Shown here in pieces: positions 16,446-24,161 of a stretch of 64,000 bases of DNA. Position numbers and translations under genes: made by a program. Position 1 is the first letter of the stretch. Each line of letters begins with the position of its first letter. The stretch is from Bacillota bacterium. GTDB taxonomy: Bacteria > Bacillota > Clostridia > Christensenellales > SZUA-584. The stretch spans positions 62,001 to 126,000 of the forward strand of contig JAEYKW010000017.1 in assembly GCA_023408075.1 (NCBI GenBank). Reading direction: 5' to 3'. The notes below the pieces were generated by a model. It saw nothing but the letters and a program-made list of their open reading frames with translations, had not been told where the DNA came from and searched no databases.

Positions 16446-17390
16446 TTATATGCTTGCACTAAATGGTAAAGTCTTTATATATTCCTCCATGTATACCCAA
16501 TCAGGCAATCCATCTAGCGTGACAGGTAAATATAAAAAACTTTCTTCCATACGTTCCTTGTGCCATTTTCGACCATAATTGAACCGATATTTATCTTGTC
16601 GAATAACCGTGATTAAAAACATCGCTACGTATTTATTAAGCTTGAATTTTGGATATAACACATTAACATCATCTGATGCCCAGTAAGGTTGTTCATGATA
16701 AAAGGCTTCTGCAACACCATTTCCGTTATAATTAACCGCAATAGTATTTGCTTTGAAAAGTGGCACAACTCCTGTATACTCTCGAATTCCATTTGAACTA
16801 TCGATAGCGCTAACAAAAGGTGTTTTACCTGGCATCAAGTCAAGCTTCGTAATACGTTTTCCTTTCTTAATATCAAACAATTGATCATATCGAAATGGTC
16901 TCCATGTTGTTATATCTAACGCTAAATTCTTCTTCTTTAGTGGTTTTGCCATTCCATTATATTGCGGCATCTTCATTGAATTTACCCATTCTGGAATTTC
17001 TGAAACATCTGGAATCATAAGTCTTCTTAACGTATTATCGGCTTGTCGTCCATAATTATAACGGTACTGATTTTGTCTTATGCATAAACAATAGTAAAGC
17101 AATTGATTTTCAGTAAGTGCCTTTTTGGCAGATAAAACAGCTATCTGATGTGCAACATAGCACGGCTCAACTTGTAAATATGCCATTAATACAGTTCCTT
17201 TTAGAGGAACTGTAATTACATTTGGCGGATACTCTTTGAATTCTAATGAACGTTGTACCTTAGCAACAACACCATTGTTTTCACCTCTTGAGCTAACAAA
17301 ATTTATCCCATTAGGATTGAGTATCATGTTTGAAAAAACCAGAGTTCGAGGATACTCTACGTTAAATATATCATCAATCTTCTTCATCAA
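16446..17390 (-). CDS. Restriction-modification specificity (S) subunit, BcgI B-like
   Basis: A 314-residue DNA-recognition subunit built from two similar halves. Each ends in a matching block, YRYNYGRQADNTLRRLMIPDV-like near residue 110 and YRFNYGRKWHKERMEESFLYLPV-like near residue 280, which is the pattern of two target-recognition domains reading a split site. The size matches the BcgI B subunit. Its start overlaps the end of the methylase-nuclease gene by 17 bases. The reading frame is intact and strongly AT-rich compared with tkt and folD. Confidence 0.82.
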   Translation of the reverse strand: MMKKIDDIFNVEYPRTLVFSNMILNPNGINFVSSRGENNGVVAKVQRSLEFKEYPPNVITVPLKGTVLMAYLQVEPCYVAHQIAVLSAKKALTENQLLYYCLCIRQNQYRYNYGRQADNTLRRLMIPDVSEIPEWVNSMKMPQYNGMAKPLKKKNLALDITTWRPFRYDQLFDIKKGKRITKLDLMPGKTPFVSAIDSSNGIREYTGVVPLFKANTIAVNYNGNGVAEAFYHEQPYWASDDVNVLYPKFKLNKYVAMFLITVIRQDKYRFNYGRKWHKERMEESFLYLPVTLDGLPDWVYMEEYIKTLPFSASI

Positions 17391-19278
17391 TATCCTCCTC
17401 TAAATACCCAGTAATTCCGACTGATTTGAATACTGCATAATTTCGAATCTCTCTTTCAAAATCGGCAGATGTTATTTTTGAATAGTCGGTTTCCATATAT
17501 GCTTCAGCACACCATTCATCGTTTTCTGTTATCTCTTTTTTTACCGAGAGTCCAACTACTTTATCGCTATTTACATATGCATCTAGAAACTGTTTTTTTA
17601 TTTCCTTCCATTTTGAAAAATGGTCGATGCGACCTTTATTTTTTCGTTTTACAAATCCGTCGTTTTTCAAGTATCCAAACCAAGTTTTCTTTCCCTTATT
17701 TGGTGAATTTGCTTCAAAAACCATTATGCAAGTTACAACACCAACAGGATAAAATAAATCATCTGGCATTGAAATAACTGCTTTTAATGTATGGCTCTCA
17801 AGTAGTCTCTTGCGAACAGCTTTTGTTTCATTATCATCTTTCAATGCACAACTCATTTGCACTATAGCCGCAACTTTACCATTTTGAGGAGATACCACTT
17901 TTAGTGCTTGCTCTATAAACTCCAATTGTACATCTGTTCCTTGGTCATATGGGGGATTCAAGAAAGCTACTGTGGGTTTCTTTGTGATAATTTTCTTTGT
18001 GGTTGATTCATCAAAACAATCTCCCCGGTCAATATTGGATTTTCCATCACCCCTTAACATCATATTTGAGCAGGCAAATGTAAACATCTCTGGCCTAACT
18101 TCGACTCCAAGTAATTGACTTTCACGTATTTTTTTTTCTTTACTTCATCATTTCCGGCTAAAATAAGCATCCGTTTCATAGCAGCGATTAAAAAACCTGC
18201 CGTACCACAACAAGGGTCATATACAATATCGCTTACCTTAATACCAACTAAATCACAGAATAGGTCAGTTACATGCGAAGGCGTAAGGACTAAACCTTGT
18301 TTTTGTTTGCTAGCCGCATAACGCACAAATTCAGTGTAAAATCTTCCTAAAACGTCATATCCGCTTTCTTCTAATTTAGTCAACGGAAATACTTTTTGAT
18401 CAATATATTTTATTGTCTCTTTGAAGAAATCAATAGTCATAACTGGTTTCTTCTTTTTCTTGATGCTCAGGTCTTTTACAAGTGGCTCATCAAGGATTTT
18501 GTTGTAAACTCCCATCATATCATCAATTTTTCTGACATTGTCAGCGCTTAGCTCTTTTGTTTTCTTATCTTTTAAAGCTTCAGTTAGAACCCTTTTTATT
18601 GCTGGTACTAAAACGTCTCTAGCTAAGTCCTGTGAGGTTTTTGAAACAGGATATGATCTTCTAAAAATGTTATCTTGTAATGCAAGCAAAATCCCGCTAA
18701 CCAAAGTATTCCTCATGCTCTCAGAAATTGAACAACTATGAAAATCATCGTTCAATTTCACAGCTTTCTCTACAATGTTTACATCTTTTAAGTTGTAATT
18801 CAGTTGTTCATTATTAAATAGTTTGACATAATCATAAATACTAAGCAATTTCTTATCGCCAAGCTTTTCCGCTTTACTTTTGCCTTTTATCTGTAGAAAA
18901 TTACTTATAATCAGTTCGTTTGCATCTTCTCCACTTGCAGCGATTGCTAAAACATTAAATTCACTTGCTAGATATTTTGCATAATGCAATACTCCATCGA
19001 CTGCAAAATCTTTAGGTTTATCATGTTTATTGCTTTCATGTTTTGAAATATCAGCTTTACATTCAATTACAATTAAGATAATCCATACTTTGAGTTGGAA
19101 AAGTAATTATAAACTCGGGCTTCCCCGGTCGCTCTTTACCACTTTTTGATGCATTAGCAAGACAATCTGCTATGCGAATATTAGTAGACTTTTGTTCTTC
19201 AAATTTTATTGAAGTGAAAAGCGGATCGCTTTTAAAATGCTCCCTAATTAAGCTTTCAGTCAATCTTTCGTTAGCCAT
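17374..19278 (-). pseudogene. BcgI A-like fused endonuclease / N6-adenine methylase, two frameshifts
   Basis: Joined over two breaks this is about 634 residues, the size of BcgI A. The first part (19278 to about 19085) runs into a stop, but another frame continues with IILIVIECKAD, the PD-(D/E)xK nuclease core. The middle part carries the methylase motif I DPCCGTAGFLIAAM and leaves frame at a nine-A run (minus strand, near 18127-18135). The last part carries NPPYDQG, the catalytic motif IV. The protein would cut and methylate both strands with the S subunit. Either the gene is dead, the A-run is a phase switch, or the calls are sequencing errors. Confidence 0.8.
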
Positions 19279-19648
19279 TATTGTTTCCTCCTGAAAATTG
19301 CCTAAGTAATTTTTGCCAGAATTCTTCGGAATACTGTTGATTCATGCCAACATGAATCAGTGATTTTAGTGAACAGCATTTATTTATATAATTAATAATC
19401 TCTTGTGGGAGCGTTCCTCGATCTGCTGCAGCAAGCTCATAAAAAAGAAGCTTTTCGGAAAAATCCAGTTTTAGAGCATTGGCTAAAGAATCAAGATCAA
19501 CACGGTTAGGTGGTGAAGGATTTTTTCCTTTTTCAATATTACTAATATACATCCCGCTTTTGCCAATAGCGGCTGCTAGCTGATTCTGAGTAATCTCTGC
19601 CTCAGCTCGCTTCTGGTGTAGGAATTCGCCGAAGTTTCGAAAATTCAT
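19271..19648 (-). CDS. XRE-family helix-turn-helix regulator of the RM island
   Basis: A 125-residue protein with an N-terminal Cro/C1-type HTH: FGEFLHQKRAEAEITQNQLA, then AAIGKSGMYISNIEKGKNPS. It is first in the operon and overlaps the nuclease-methylase start by eight bases, as controller proteins of restriction systems often do. The C-terminal half (NYINKCCSLKSLIHVG) is not recognised. It probably controls its own promoter through the palindrome at 19662-19675. Confidence 0.88.
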   Translation of the reverse strand: MNFRNFGEFLHQKRAEAEITQNQLAAAIGKSGMYISNIEKGKNPSPPNRVDLDSLANALKLDFSEKLLFYELAAADRGTLPQEIINYINKCCSLKSLIHVGMNQQYSEEFWQKLLRQFSGGNNNG

Positions 19649-19661
19649 CTACACGCTCCAT

Positions 19662-19708
19662 AAATAAATTTATTTGTTTATTATAGTTAAATAATGTATA
19701 TTTGTCAA
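19662..19708 (-). promoter_or_regulatory. RM island promoter and operator
   Basis: On the minus strand TTGACA (19708-19703), a 17-base spacer and TATAAT (19685-19680) make a consensus promoter. A perfect palindrome, AAATAAATTTATTT (19662-19675), lies at about the transcription start, where a bound XRE protein would block it. Confidence 0.75.
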
Positions 19709-19813
19709 TAATGTATTATAAATATAGAAATGAAAATTGGCTATAAGATCATATCTCAAATAGCGTTAAATCGATCAAAAGGATAAACATCTGTACGCCA
19801 CTTTTAACTCATC

Positions 19814-20661
19814 TCATATCAATGCTTTTCTCTCCGCCGATTCCACCGTCTGCTCAATAAGCTTCGCAATGGTCACCGGCCCCACGCCGCCCGGCACCGG
19901 CGTATACGCGCTCGATTTTGCCGCCGCGTTTTCGAGATCGATATCACCCACGTTGCCTTCGTTGTACCCCGCGTCAATCAGCACCGCGCCCTCCTTCACC
20001 CAGCCCGCCTGAATGAACTTCGCGCGCCCCACCGCCGCGACGATAATATCGGCGCGCCTCACAATCTCGGGCAGGTTCTTCGTTTTGCTGTGGCAAATCG
20101 TCACCGTCGCGTCCGCATTGAGCAGCAGCATTGCCACCGGCTTGCCGAGTATCGGGCTGCGGCCTACCACCACGGCCTCCTTGCCTGAAAGCTCAATCCC
20201 ATACCGCTTGAGCAGTGCCATCACCGAGAGCGGGGTCGCGGATTTAAACGCGGGCAGGTACATCGTCATCGCGCCGAAGCTGCCCGTGTTCACGCCGTCC
20301 GTGTCCTTGTCCATCGCGATGGCGTTGAAGCACCGCTGCTCGTCAATCTGGCTGGGTACGGGATGCTGCAGCAGTATGCGCACACGTTCTCATCCGCGTT
20401 GAGCTCTTCAATCTTGGCAAGCAGTTCCTCCGTCGTGGTGCTGCCCGGCAGCTCCACACGTAGCGAATCGATGCCGACGCGTTTGCACGCGTTGCCTTTC
20501 ATGCGCACATACGTGACGGACGCGGGGTTATCCCCCACGAGTATCGTCGCGAGCACGGGCACCCTATCCGTCTTTTCAATAATCCGCCGGGTACGCGCCG
20601 ATAAATCTTCTTCGATCTCCTTGGCGAGCACCCTGCCGTCCATGATGATGGGTTGTTTCAT
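19814..20661 (-). pseudogene. folD: Bifunctional methylene-THF dehydrogenase/cyclohydrolase, single frameshift
   Basis: The gene starts at ATG 20661 behind GGAGGTTATCA and would encode 282 residues, the normal FolD length. FolD interconverts methylene-THF, methenyl-THF and formyl-THF. The N-terminal half (SVTYVRMKGNACKRVGI with the catalytic Lys region) and the C-terminal half (VVVGRSPILGKPVAMLL, the NADP loop, and PGGVGPVTIAKLI) are both perfect, but one base is missing near 20380, where ENVCA should continue as ILLQHPVPSQ. As FolD is usually essential in acetogen-like anaerobes, a base-calling error is at least as likely as true loss. Confidence 0.88.
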
Positions 20662-20680
20662 TGATAACCTCCGCATACTC

Positions 20681-20720
20681 AAAAAATAAAAACCGCCGGA
20701 CAAGCTTATGCCCAGGCGGC
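20681..20720 (-). terminator. Expression-platform terminator of the folD riboswitch
   Basis: GCCGCC, the 3' strand of the aptamer pseudoknot, can instead pair with GGCGG (20697-20693), followed by TTTTTATTTTTT. Formation of the aptamer would sequester GCCGCC and let RNA polymerase reach folD. Confidence 0.8.
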
Positions 20721-20780
20721 CGACAATCTGTTCCCCCATACTCCCCTGTGGTAACCCCACTTCCGCCAGTCGTATGGTCT
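20709..20780 (-). promoter_or_regulatory. ZTP (pfl motif) riboswitch upstream of folD
   Basis: On the minus strand the sequence reads GACTGGCGGAAGTGG, then ACCAC, GGGGAGTATG and finally GGCCGCCTGGGCA. These are the conserved blocks of the pfl/ZTP aptamer in order and spacing, including the GGCGG/CCGCC pseudoknot. ZTP/AICAR accumulate when 10-formyl-THF is scarce, and folD is a classic target. The promoter at 20787-20815 places the start at about 20780, exactly at the aptamer 5' end. Confidence 0.92.
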
Positions 20781-20786
20781 AGAAGA

Positions 20787-20820
20787 AGTATACGGGCAAG
20801 TATTGACTCAGTCAATACTT
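20787..20820 (-). promoter_or_regulatory. folD promoter with overlapping palindromic operator
   Basis: On the minus strand TTGACT (20815-20810), 17 bases and TATACT (20792-20787). The arms AAGTATTGAC and GTCAATACTT (20798-20820, three-base centre) cover the -35 box and part of the spacer. This looks like a repressor site on top of riboswitch control. It also overlaps the 3' end of the upstream gene. Confidence 0.7.
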
Positions 20821-21152
20821 GTTGGGCCAATCAGTGCCTCTGTCAGACAGCTTTCCCGCGCTTTATCCAGCTTCACATTCCTGAAATAGAGACATATATC
20901 GATGGTGATTTCGATGATGTTCAGCATATAAAAAACCCAGCCCATATAGAACAGAAAGCTCAAGCCTGTCCCCGAAGCATCGGCGTACTGTATAAACTTT
21001 CTCGCAATCCCAAATATATAGCCGATCCAGACAAACACTTCAAAAAGCAGGCTTTTGCCCTTTGCCGTGCGCGATTTGTACGACCTGTAAATGGCAATCG
21101 GCCACGACAGACCAAAGCAGATAATCATCAAAGCTTCCAAAAGATCAATCAT
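20808..21152 (-). CDS. Small PQ-loop-like membrane protein of unknown function
   Basis: A 114-residue membrane protein with about three helices. The opening CFGLSWPIAIYRSYKSRTAKG followed by LLFEVFVWIGYIFGIARK resembles one PQ-loop/SemiSWEET-like unit, in which a Pro in helix 1 and a polar loop define the transporter fold. That assignment is tentative. Its last codons overlap the palindrome at 20798-20820, from which the folD promoter starts. Confidence 0.65.
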   Translation of the reverse strand: MIDLLEALMIICFGLSWPIAIYRSYKSRTAKGKSLLFEVFVWIGYIFGIARKFIQYADASGTGLSFLFYMGWVFYMLNIIEITIDICLYFRNVKLDKARESCLTEALIGPTSID

Positions 21153-21334
21153 TTTATGTGTCTCCTATGATGCAATTTCTTCTGTGATCATACACCGAAT
21201 GACCGGATAGGAAAAGCTTAATATTGTTCAAATGGTTCATTTGTAAGACAGAATAAGGCGGGTGTTTCAGCCATATATGTGGGAGCTTGTCAGGGTATAA
21301 ATCAAAAGAGTCATTTTGTTATCAAAAACATCTA

Positions 21335-21585
21335 ACCTCATTCCATCTGCTAATGGAGGAGCTGACTGAATGAGGTGGGATGATCGAACGCGATGAACCG
21401 GGGTTTTGTAAGGGTGAAACCGCAGGGGTAACGGCACGATTTCAAGGCTCTCGCGACGCTGCATAATGCAAAATCAGCCGTCAAGGCAACGGATCAATTT
21501 AATAAGAGCTGACCAGAAAAAGAAAAACGGCGCTAGCTGCGCCGCTTCGAGCTTCCCCGTGACCGGGGCGTGGTTAGGAGGTCAG
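21335..21585. ncRNA. Candidate structured RNA region (no gene recognised)
   Basis: Within a 750-base stretch without a convincing gene lie several clean stems: ACCTCATTC/GAATGAGGT (21335-21376); CTGACC (21509-21514)/GGTCAG (21580-21585) enclosing CGGCGC/GCGCCG (21528-21544) and CCCCG/CGGGG (21555-21568). The second group folds as a closed three-way junction. I cannot tell the strand and do not recognise a known family. Confidence 0.3.
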
Positions 21586-21899
21586 TATAAACTTTGCAGG
21601 TATCTGAGCGCCAAGCTGCCGGCGTTTATAAGCTGCTGCCTTAAAACCTTCTTCACCGCTCCACCGTTTTTACTGATTTCATTATCCAATGATCACGCAG
21701 CAAAACACAAACGTCGTCCGTGCACAAAAGAAGAAGGAAAGCACAGAAAAAACAAGTATCAAAGATTTGTTACGCTTTTATGACTTTATTTAATATTTTT
21801 GTAACATGTCCCAAGATGCCGTTCGATCTGAATTTGTATATTATGCAATCGGAATATAAAAGTATTCTTTTACTAAAAGCGATATCATTTAAACTATGT

Positions 21900-22511
21900 T
21901 TACAGATTTCTTTTGAATGTGGGCTTAATCCCAATCGCGTCCAGAAAGCCCCTGAGCTTTTTTAAATCCTCATCGTAAACGGCCTTAAGCGCCCGGTTGT
22001 ATATGATACTCGCGGGGTGGTAGAGCGGAAAAAGCATAAACCGGTGCGACAGCGCATGTGCCGCCACGGGCACGGCATGGCTCTCGCCGATAGTCGCGTT
22101 GCTGCTGTGCAGCGCCTTAAGCGGCACGTTGCCGAGCGTCACCACCACGCGCGGCGCAATCGCTTCAATCTCACGCAGCAGCAGCGGCGTCATCGCGGCA
22201 AGCTCCTCTTTTTCGGGCGGACGGTTGGAGAGCGTTCCTTTCTCACCCTGCTTATATGGCCGGAATTTGACCACGTTCGTAATGTAGATATCCTGACGGC
22301 GCAGCATCAGCGCAAACAAGAACTCATCGAGATTCTTGCCCGCTTTGCCCACAAACGGGCGCAGCAGACGCGTCTCCTCAGCGCCCGGCGCTTCACCGAT
22401 CAGCACAACGGCGGCGTTTTCATCGCCTTCTCCGTAAACAAGGTCCTTTTCAGTCCTGCCAAAAGCGCGCGCAGTTTTCAGCACATCGGCATAGATGCTT
22501 TCAAGCTTCAT
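21900..22511 (-). CDS. Uracil-DNA glycosylase family protein, without iron-sulfur cysteines
   Basis: A 203-residue family-4-like uracil-DNA glycosylase. GEAPGAEETRLLRPFVGKAG is motif A and FPLYHPAS is the C-terminal motif with the active-site His. Unlike its neighbour it lacks the N-terminal cysteine pair and the two later cysteines, so it should have no 4Fe-4S cluster. It starts inside the end of the other glycosylase gene (11-nt overlap), forming a two-gene operon. Confidence 0.85.
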   Translation of the reverse strand: MKLESIYADVLKTARAFGRTEKDLVYGEGDENAAVVLIGEAPGAEETRLLRPFVGKAGKNLDEFLFALMLRRQDIYITNVVKFRPYKQGEKGTLSNRPPEKEELAAMTPLLLREIEAIAPRVVVTLGNVPLKALHSSNATIGESHAVPVAAHALSHRFMLFPLYHPASIIYNRALKAVYDEDLKKLRGFLDAIGIKPTFKRNL

Positions 22512-23076
22512 CGTTTCCCCTGTCCGTCTCGCTGTATTTTTGCTTTATTGCCAGCAGATCTTTGTAGGCATCTTTTTTAAGCATCTCGTTGCGCAGCAAC
22601 GCGGCGGGATGATACGTCGGCATGATTGAAAAGCCCTTCACCTCGTGCCACACACCGCGGTCTCTCATGATGCGCACATCCTGGTTCAGTATGTATTTCG
22701 CCGAAATACGCCCGAGGCACACAATAATCCTCGGCTTGATCAGTGCCACCTGCCCGCGCAGATACCCGATGCACGCGGCCGCTTCGTCCGGCTCGGGGTC
22801 TCTGTTGCCCGGCGGACGGCACTTTAACACATTGGCGATGTAGACATCGTTGCGCGTAAGCTCAATGCTTTTAAGCATTTTATCGAGCAGCTGCCCCGCG
22901 CGTCCCACGAACGGACGCCCGAGTTCATCCTCATCGCGCCCCGGTCCCTCGCCGATAAACATGATGCGCGCATGAATATTGCCCTCGCCGAACACGGTGT
23001 TCGTGCGGGTTTTGCAAAGGCCGCATTTTTCGCACTGCGCCACATCTTTCATGATTTGTGTGAGGCTTGTATACAT
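22501..23076 (-). CDS. Uracil-DNA glycosylase, family 4 (Fe-S type)
   Basis: A 191-residue protein starting MYTSLTQIMKDVAQCEKCGL. It removes uracil from DNA after cytosine deamination. CEKCGLC and later cysteines (in NVLKCRPP and IIVCLGR) fit the iron-sulfur family; motif A is GEGPGRDEDELGRPFVG and motif B is MPTYHPAALLR. I place the start at ATG 23076: the promoter directly in front predicts transcription to begin at that A, and the longer frame up to 23118 would run through the promoter. Confidence 0.9.
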   Translation of the reverse strand: MYTSLTQIMKDVAQCEKCGLCKTRTNTVFGEGNIHARIMFIGEGPGRDEDELGRPFVGRAGQLLDKMLKSIELTRNDVYIANVLKCRPPGNRDPEPDEAAACIGYLRGQVALIKPRIIVCLGRISAKYILNQDVRIMRDRGVWHEVKGFSIMPTYHPAALLRNEMLKKDAYKDLLAIKQKYSETDRGNDEA

Positions 23077-23082
23077 GCGATG

Positions 23083-23111
23083 ATTATACCAAAGCGAGCC
23101 GTCTTTCTCAA
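23083..23111 (-). promoter_or_regulatory. Promoter giving a leaderless udg transcript
   Basis: TTGAGA (23111-23106), 17 bases, and a perfect TATAAT (23088-23083). Counting seven bases from the -10 end gives +1 at 23076, the A of the ATG. No Shine-Dalgarno sequence precedes that ATG. Confidence 0.75.
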
Positions 23112-23248
23112 GCCGCAACCGTTCGAGTTCTTATTTGTCATCATGTGTATCCGCTATAAAATTCCTCCATAAATCGTAATTTTTTTGGGATTTATTAGAT
23201 ACGGGTATGCTTTTTTTCGATAATCGTTTATAATATAAAAAAGTGACA

Positions 23249-23277
23249 TTGACATTTTTTCATCCTTTGCTTGTTAT
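23249..23277 (+). promoter_or_regulatory. cdaA promoter
   Basis: TTGACA (23249-23254), a 17-base spacer and TGTTAT (23272-23277). The start near 23284 leaves a short leader containing AAAGGTGA before the TTG start codon. Confidence 0.55.
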
Positions 23278-23312
23278 TCGTGGTGGGAATGATTTTCGAA
23301 AGGTGATTCGTA

Positions 23313-24161
23313 TTGGAAAGTATTATCAATGGCATTATCAACAGCCTAACCGATTTCGAAATCGTTGATCTCATTGATATTATTCTTTTGGCTGTCATCA
23401 TTTATTGGCTGCTAAAACTGACATCCAAAACCCGTGCCATGCAGGTATTAAAGGGCCTCGGCATCATTTTGCTTGCCACCTGGGTCACGGACTTTTTGGG
23501 CTTCGTGGGCACCACGTGGCTGTTAAATTACGTGCTAAACGCGGGCGCGATTGTCATCGTGATCATATTCCATCCTGAAATCCGGCGGGCACTTGCGCGC
23601 ATCGGCCGTGGTCATATCGACCTATCGCCGTCACAATCGAGCAACGCGCAGGAGAACGTGGAAAGCATTTTGAAAGCCGTGCTGAACCTCTCCAAAAAGC
23701 GCGTCGGCGCGCTGATCGTGTTCGAGCGCAAAACGGGCCTTAAAGACGTGATCGAGAGCGGTACGCGCATCGGGGCCGTGATTTCGCCGGAGCTGCTGGA
23801 AAATCTGTTTTTTACGAATTCACCGCTGCACGACGGCGCCGTAATCATCCGCGATGACGTGATCGAGGCGGCGGGCTGCTTTTTGCCGCTCAGCGACAAC
23901 AAACAGATCGGCCAGGAGCTCGGGACCCGGCACCGCGCGGCGCTCGGCGTCTCGGAGGTGTCCGACTGTGTCACGCTGGTCGTATCGGAGGAAACAGGCG
24001 TCATTTCGGTCGCGCAGGACGGCACGCTGATTCGTTACCTCGATTCCAAAGCCATACGTGATTTGCTCGAAGATATGTATATGATCAACAAGCAGCCGCA
24101 GAAATTCAGAGGTCTTCGCATCATACGAAAAGGACGTGATAAAGATGAAGACCGTACTTAA
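23313..24161 (+). CDS. cdaA: Diadenylate cyclase CdaA
   Basis: A 282-residue enzyme making c-di-AMP from two ATP. Three N-terminal membrane helices (about residues 18-95) precede the DAC domain with HDGAVII (DGA motif) and GTRHRAALG (RHR motif). The start is TTG at 23313 with AAAGGTGA about seven bases upstream. The end overlaps the start of cdaR by 17 bases, the usual pairing of cyclase and regulator; the glmM gene that often follows is absent here. Confidence 0.96.
   Translation: MESIINGIINSLTDFEIVDLIDIILLAVIIYWLLKLTSKTRAMQVLKGLGIILLATWVTDFLGFVGTTWLLNYVLNAGAIVIVIIFHPEIRRALARIGRGHIDLSPSQSSNAQENVESILKAVLNLSKKRVGALIVFERKTGLKDVIESGTRIGAVISPELLENLFFTNSPLHDGAVIIRDDVIEAAGCFLPLSDNKQIGQELGTRHRAALGVSEVSDCVTLVVSEETGVISVAQDGTLIRYLDSKAIRDLLEDMYMINKQPQKFRGLRIIRKGRDKDEDRT

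Noticed and set aside
20290..20390. Programmed frameshift in folD
   Set aside because: No slippery heptamer or downstream stimulator at the junction; FolD is normally a single frame.
21267..21464. 65-codon minus-strand frame ending in the intergenic region
   Set aside because: No ribosome site or partner; composition not convincing. It could belong to a repeat, which I cannot test.
21466..21783. 105-codon plus-strand frame
   Set aside because: No start signal, low-complexity basic C-terminus and overlaps the predicted stem structures; no family resemblance.
23077..23118. Longer N-terminus for the Fe-S uracil-DNA glycosylase
   Set aside because: The added codons lie inside the -35/-10 promoter and have no counterpart in the family.
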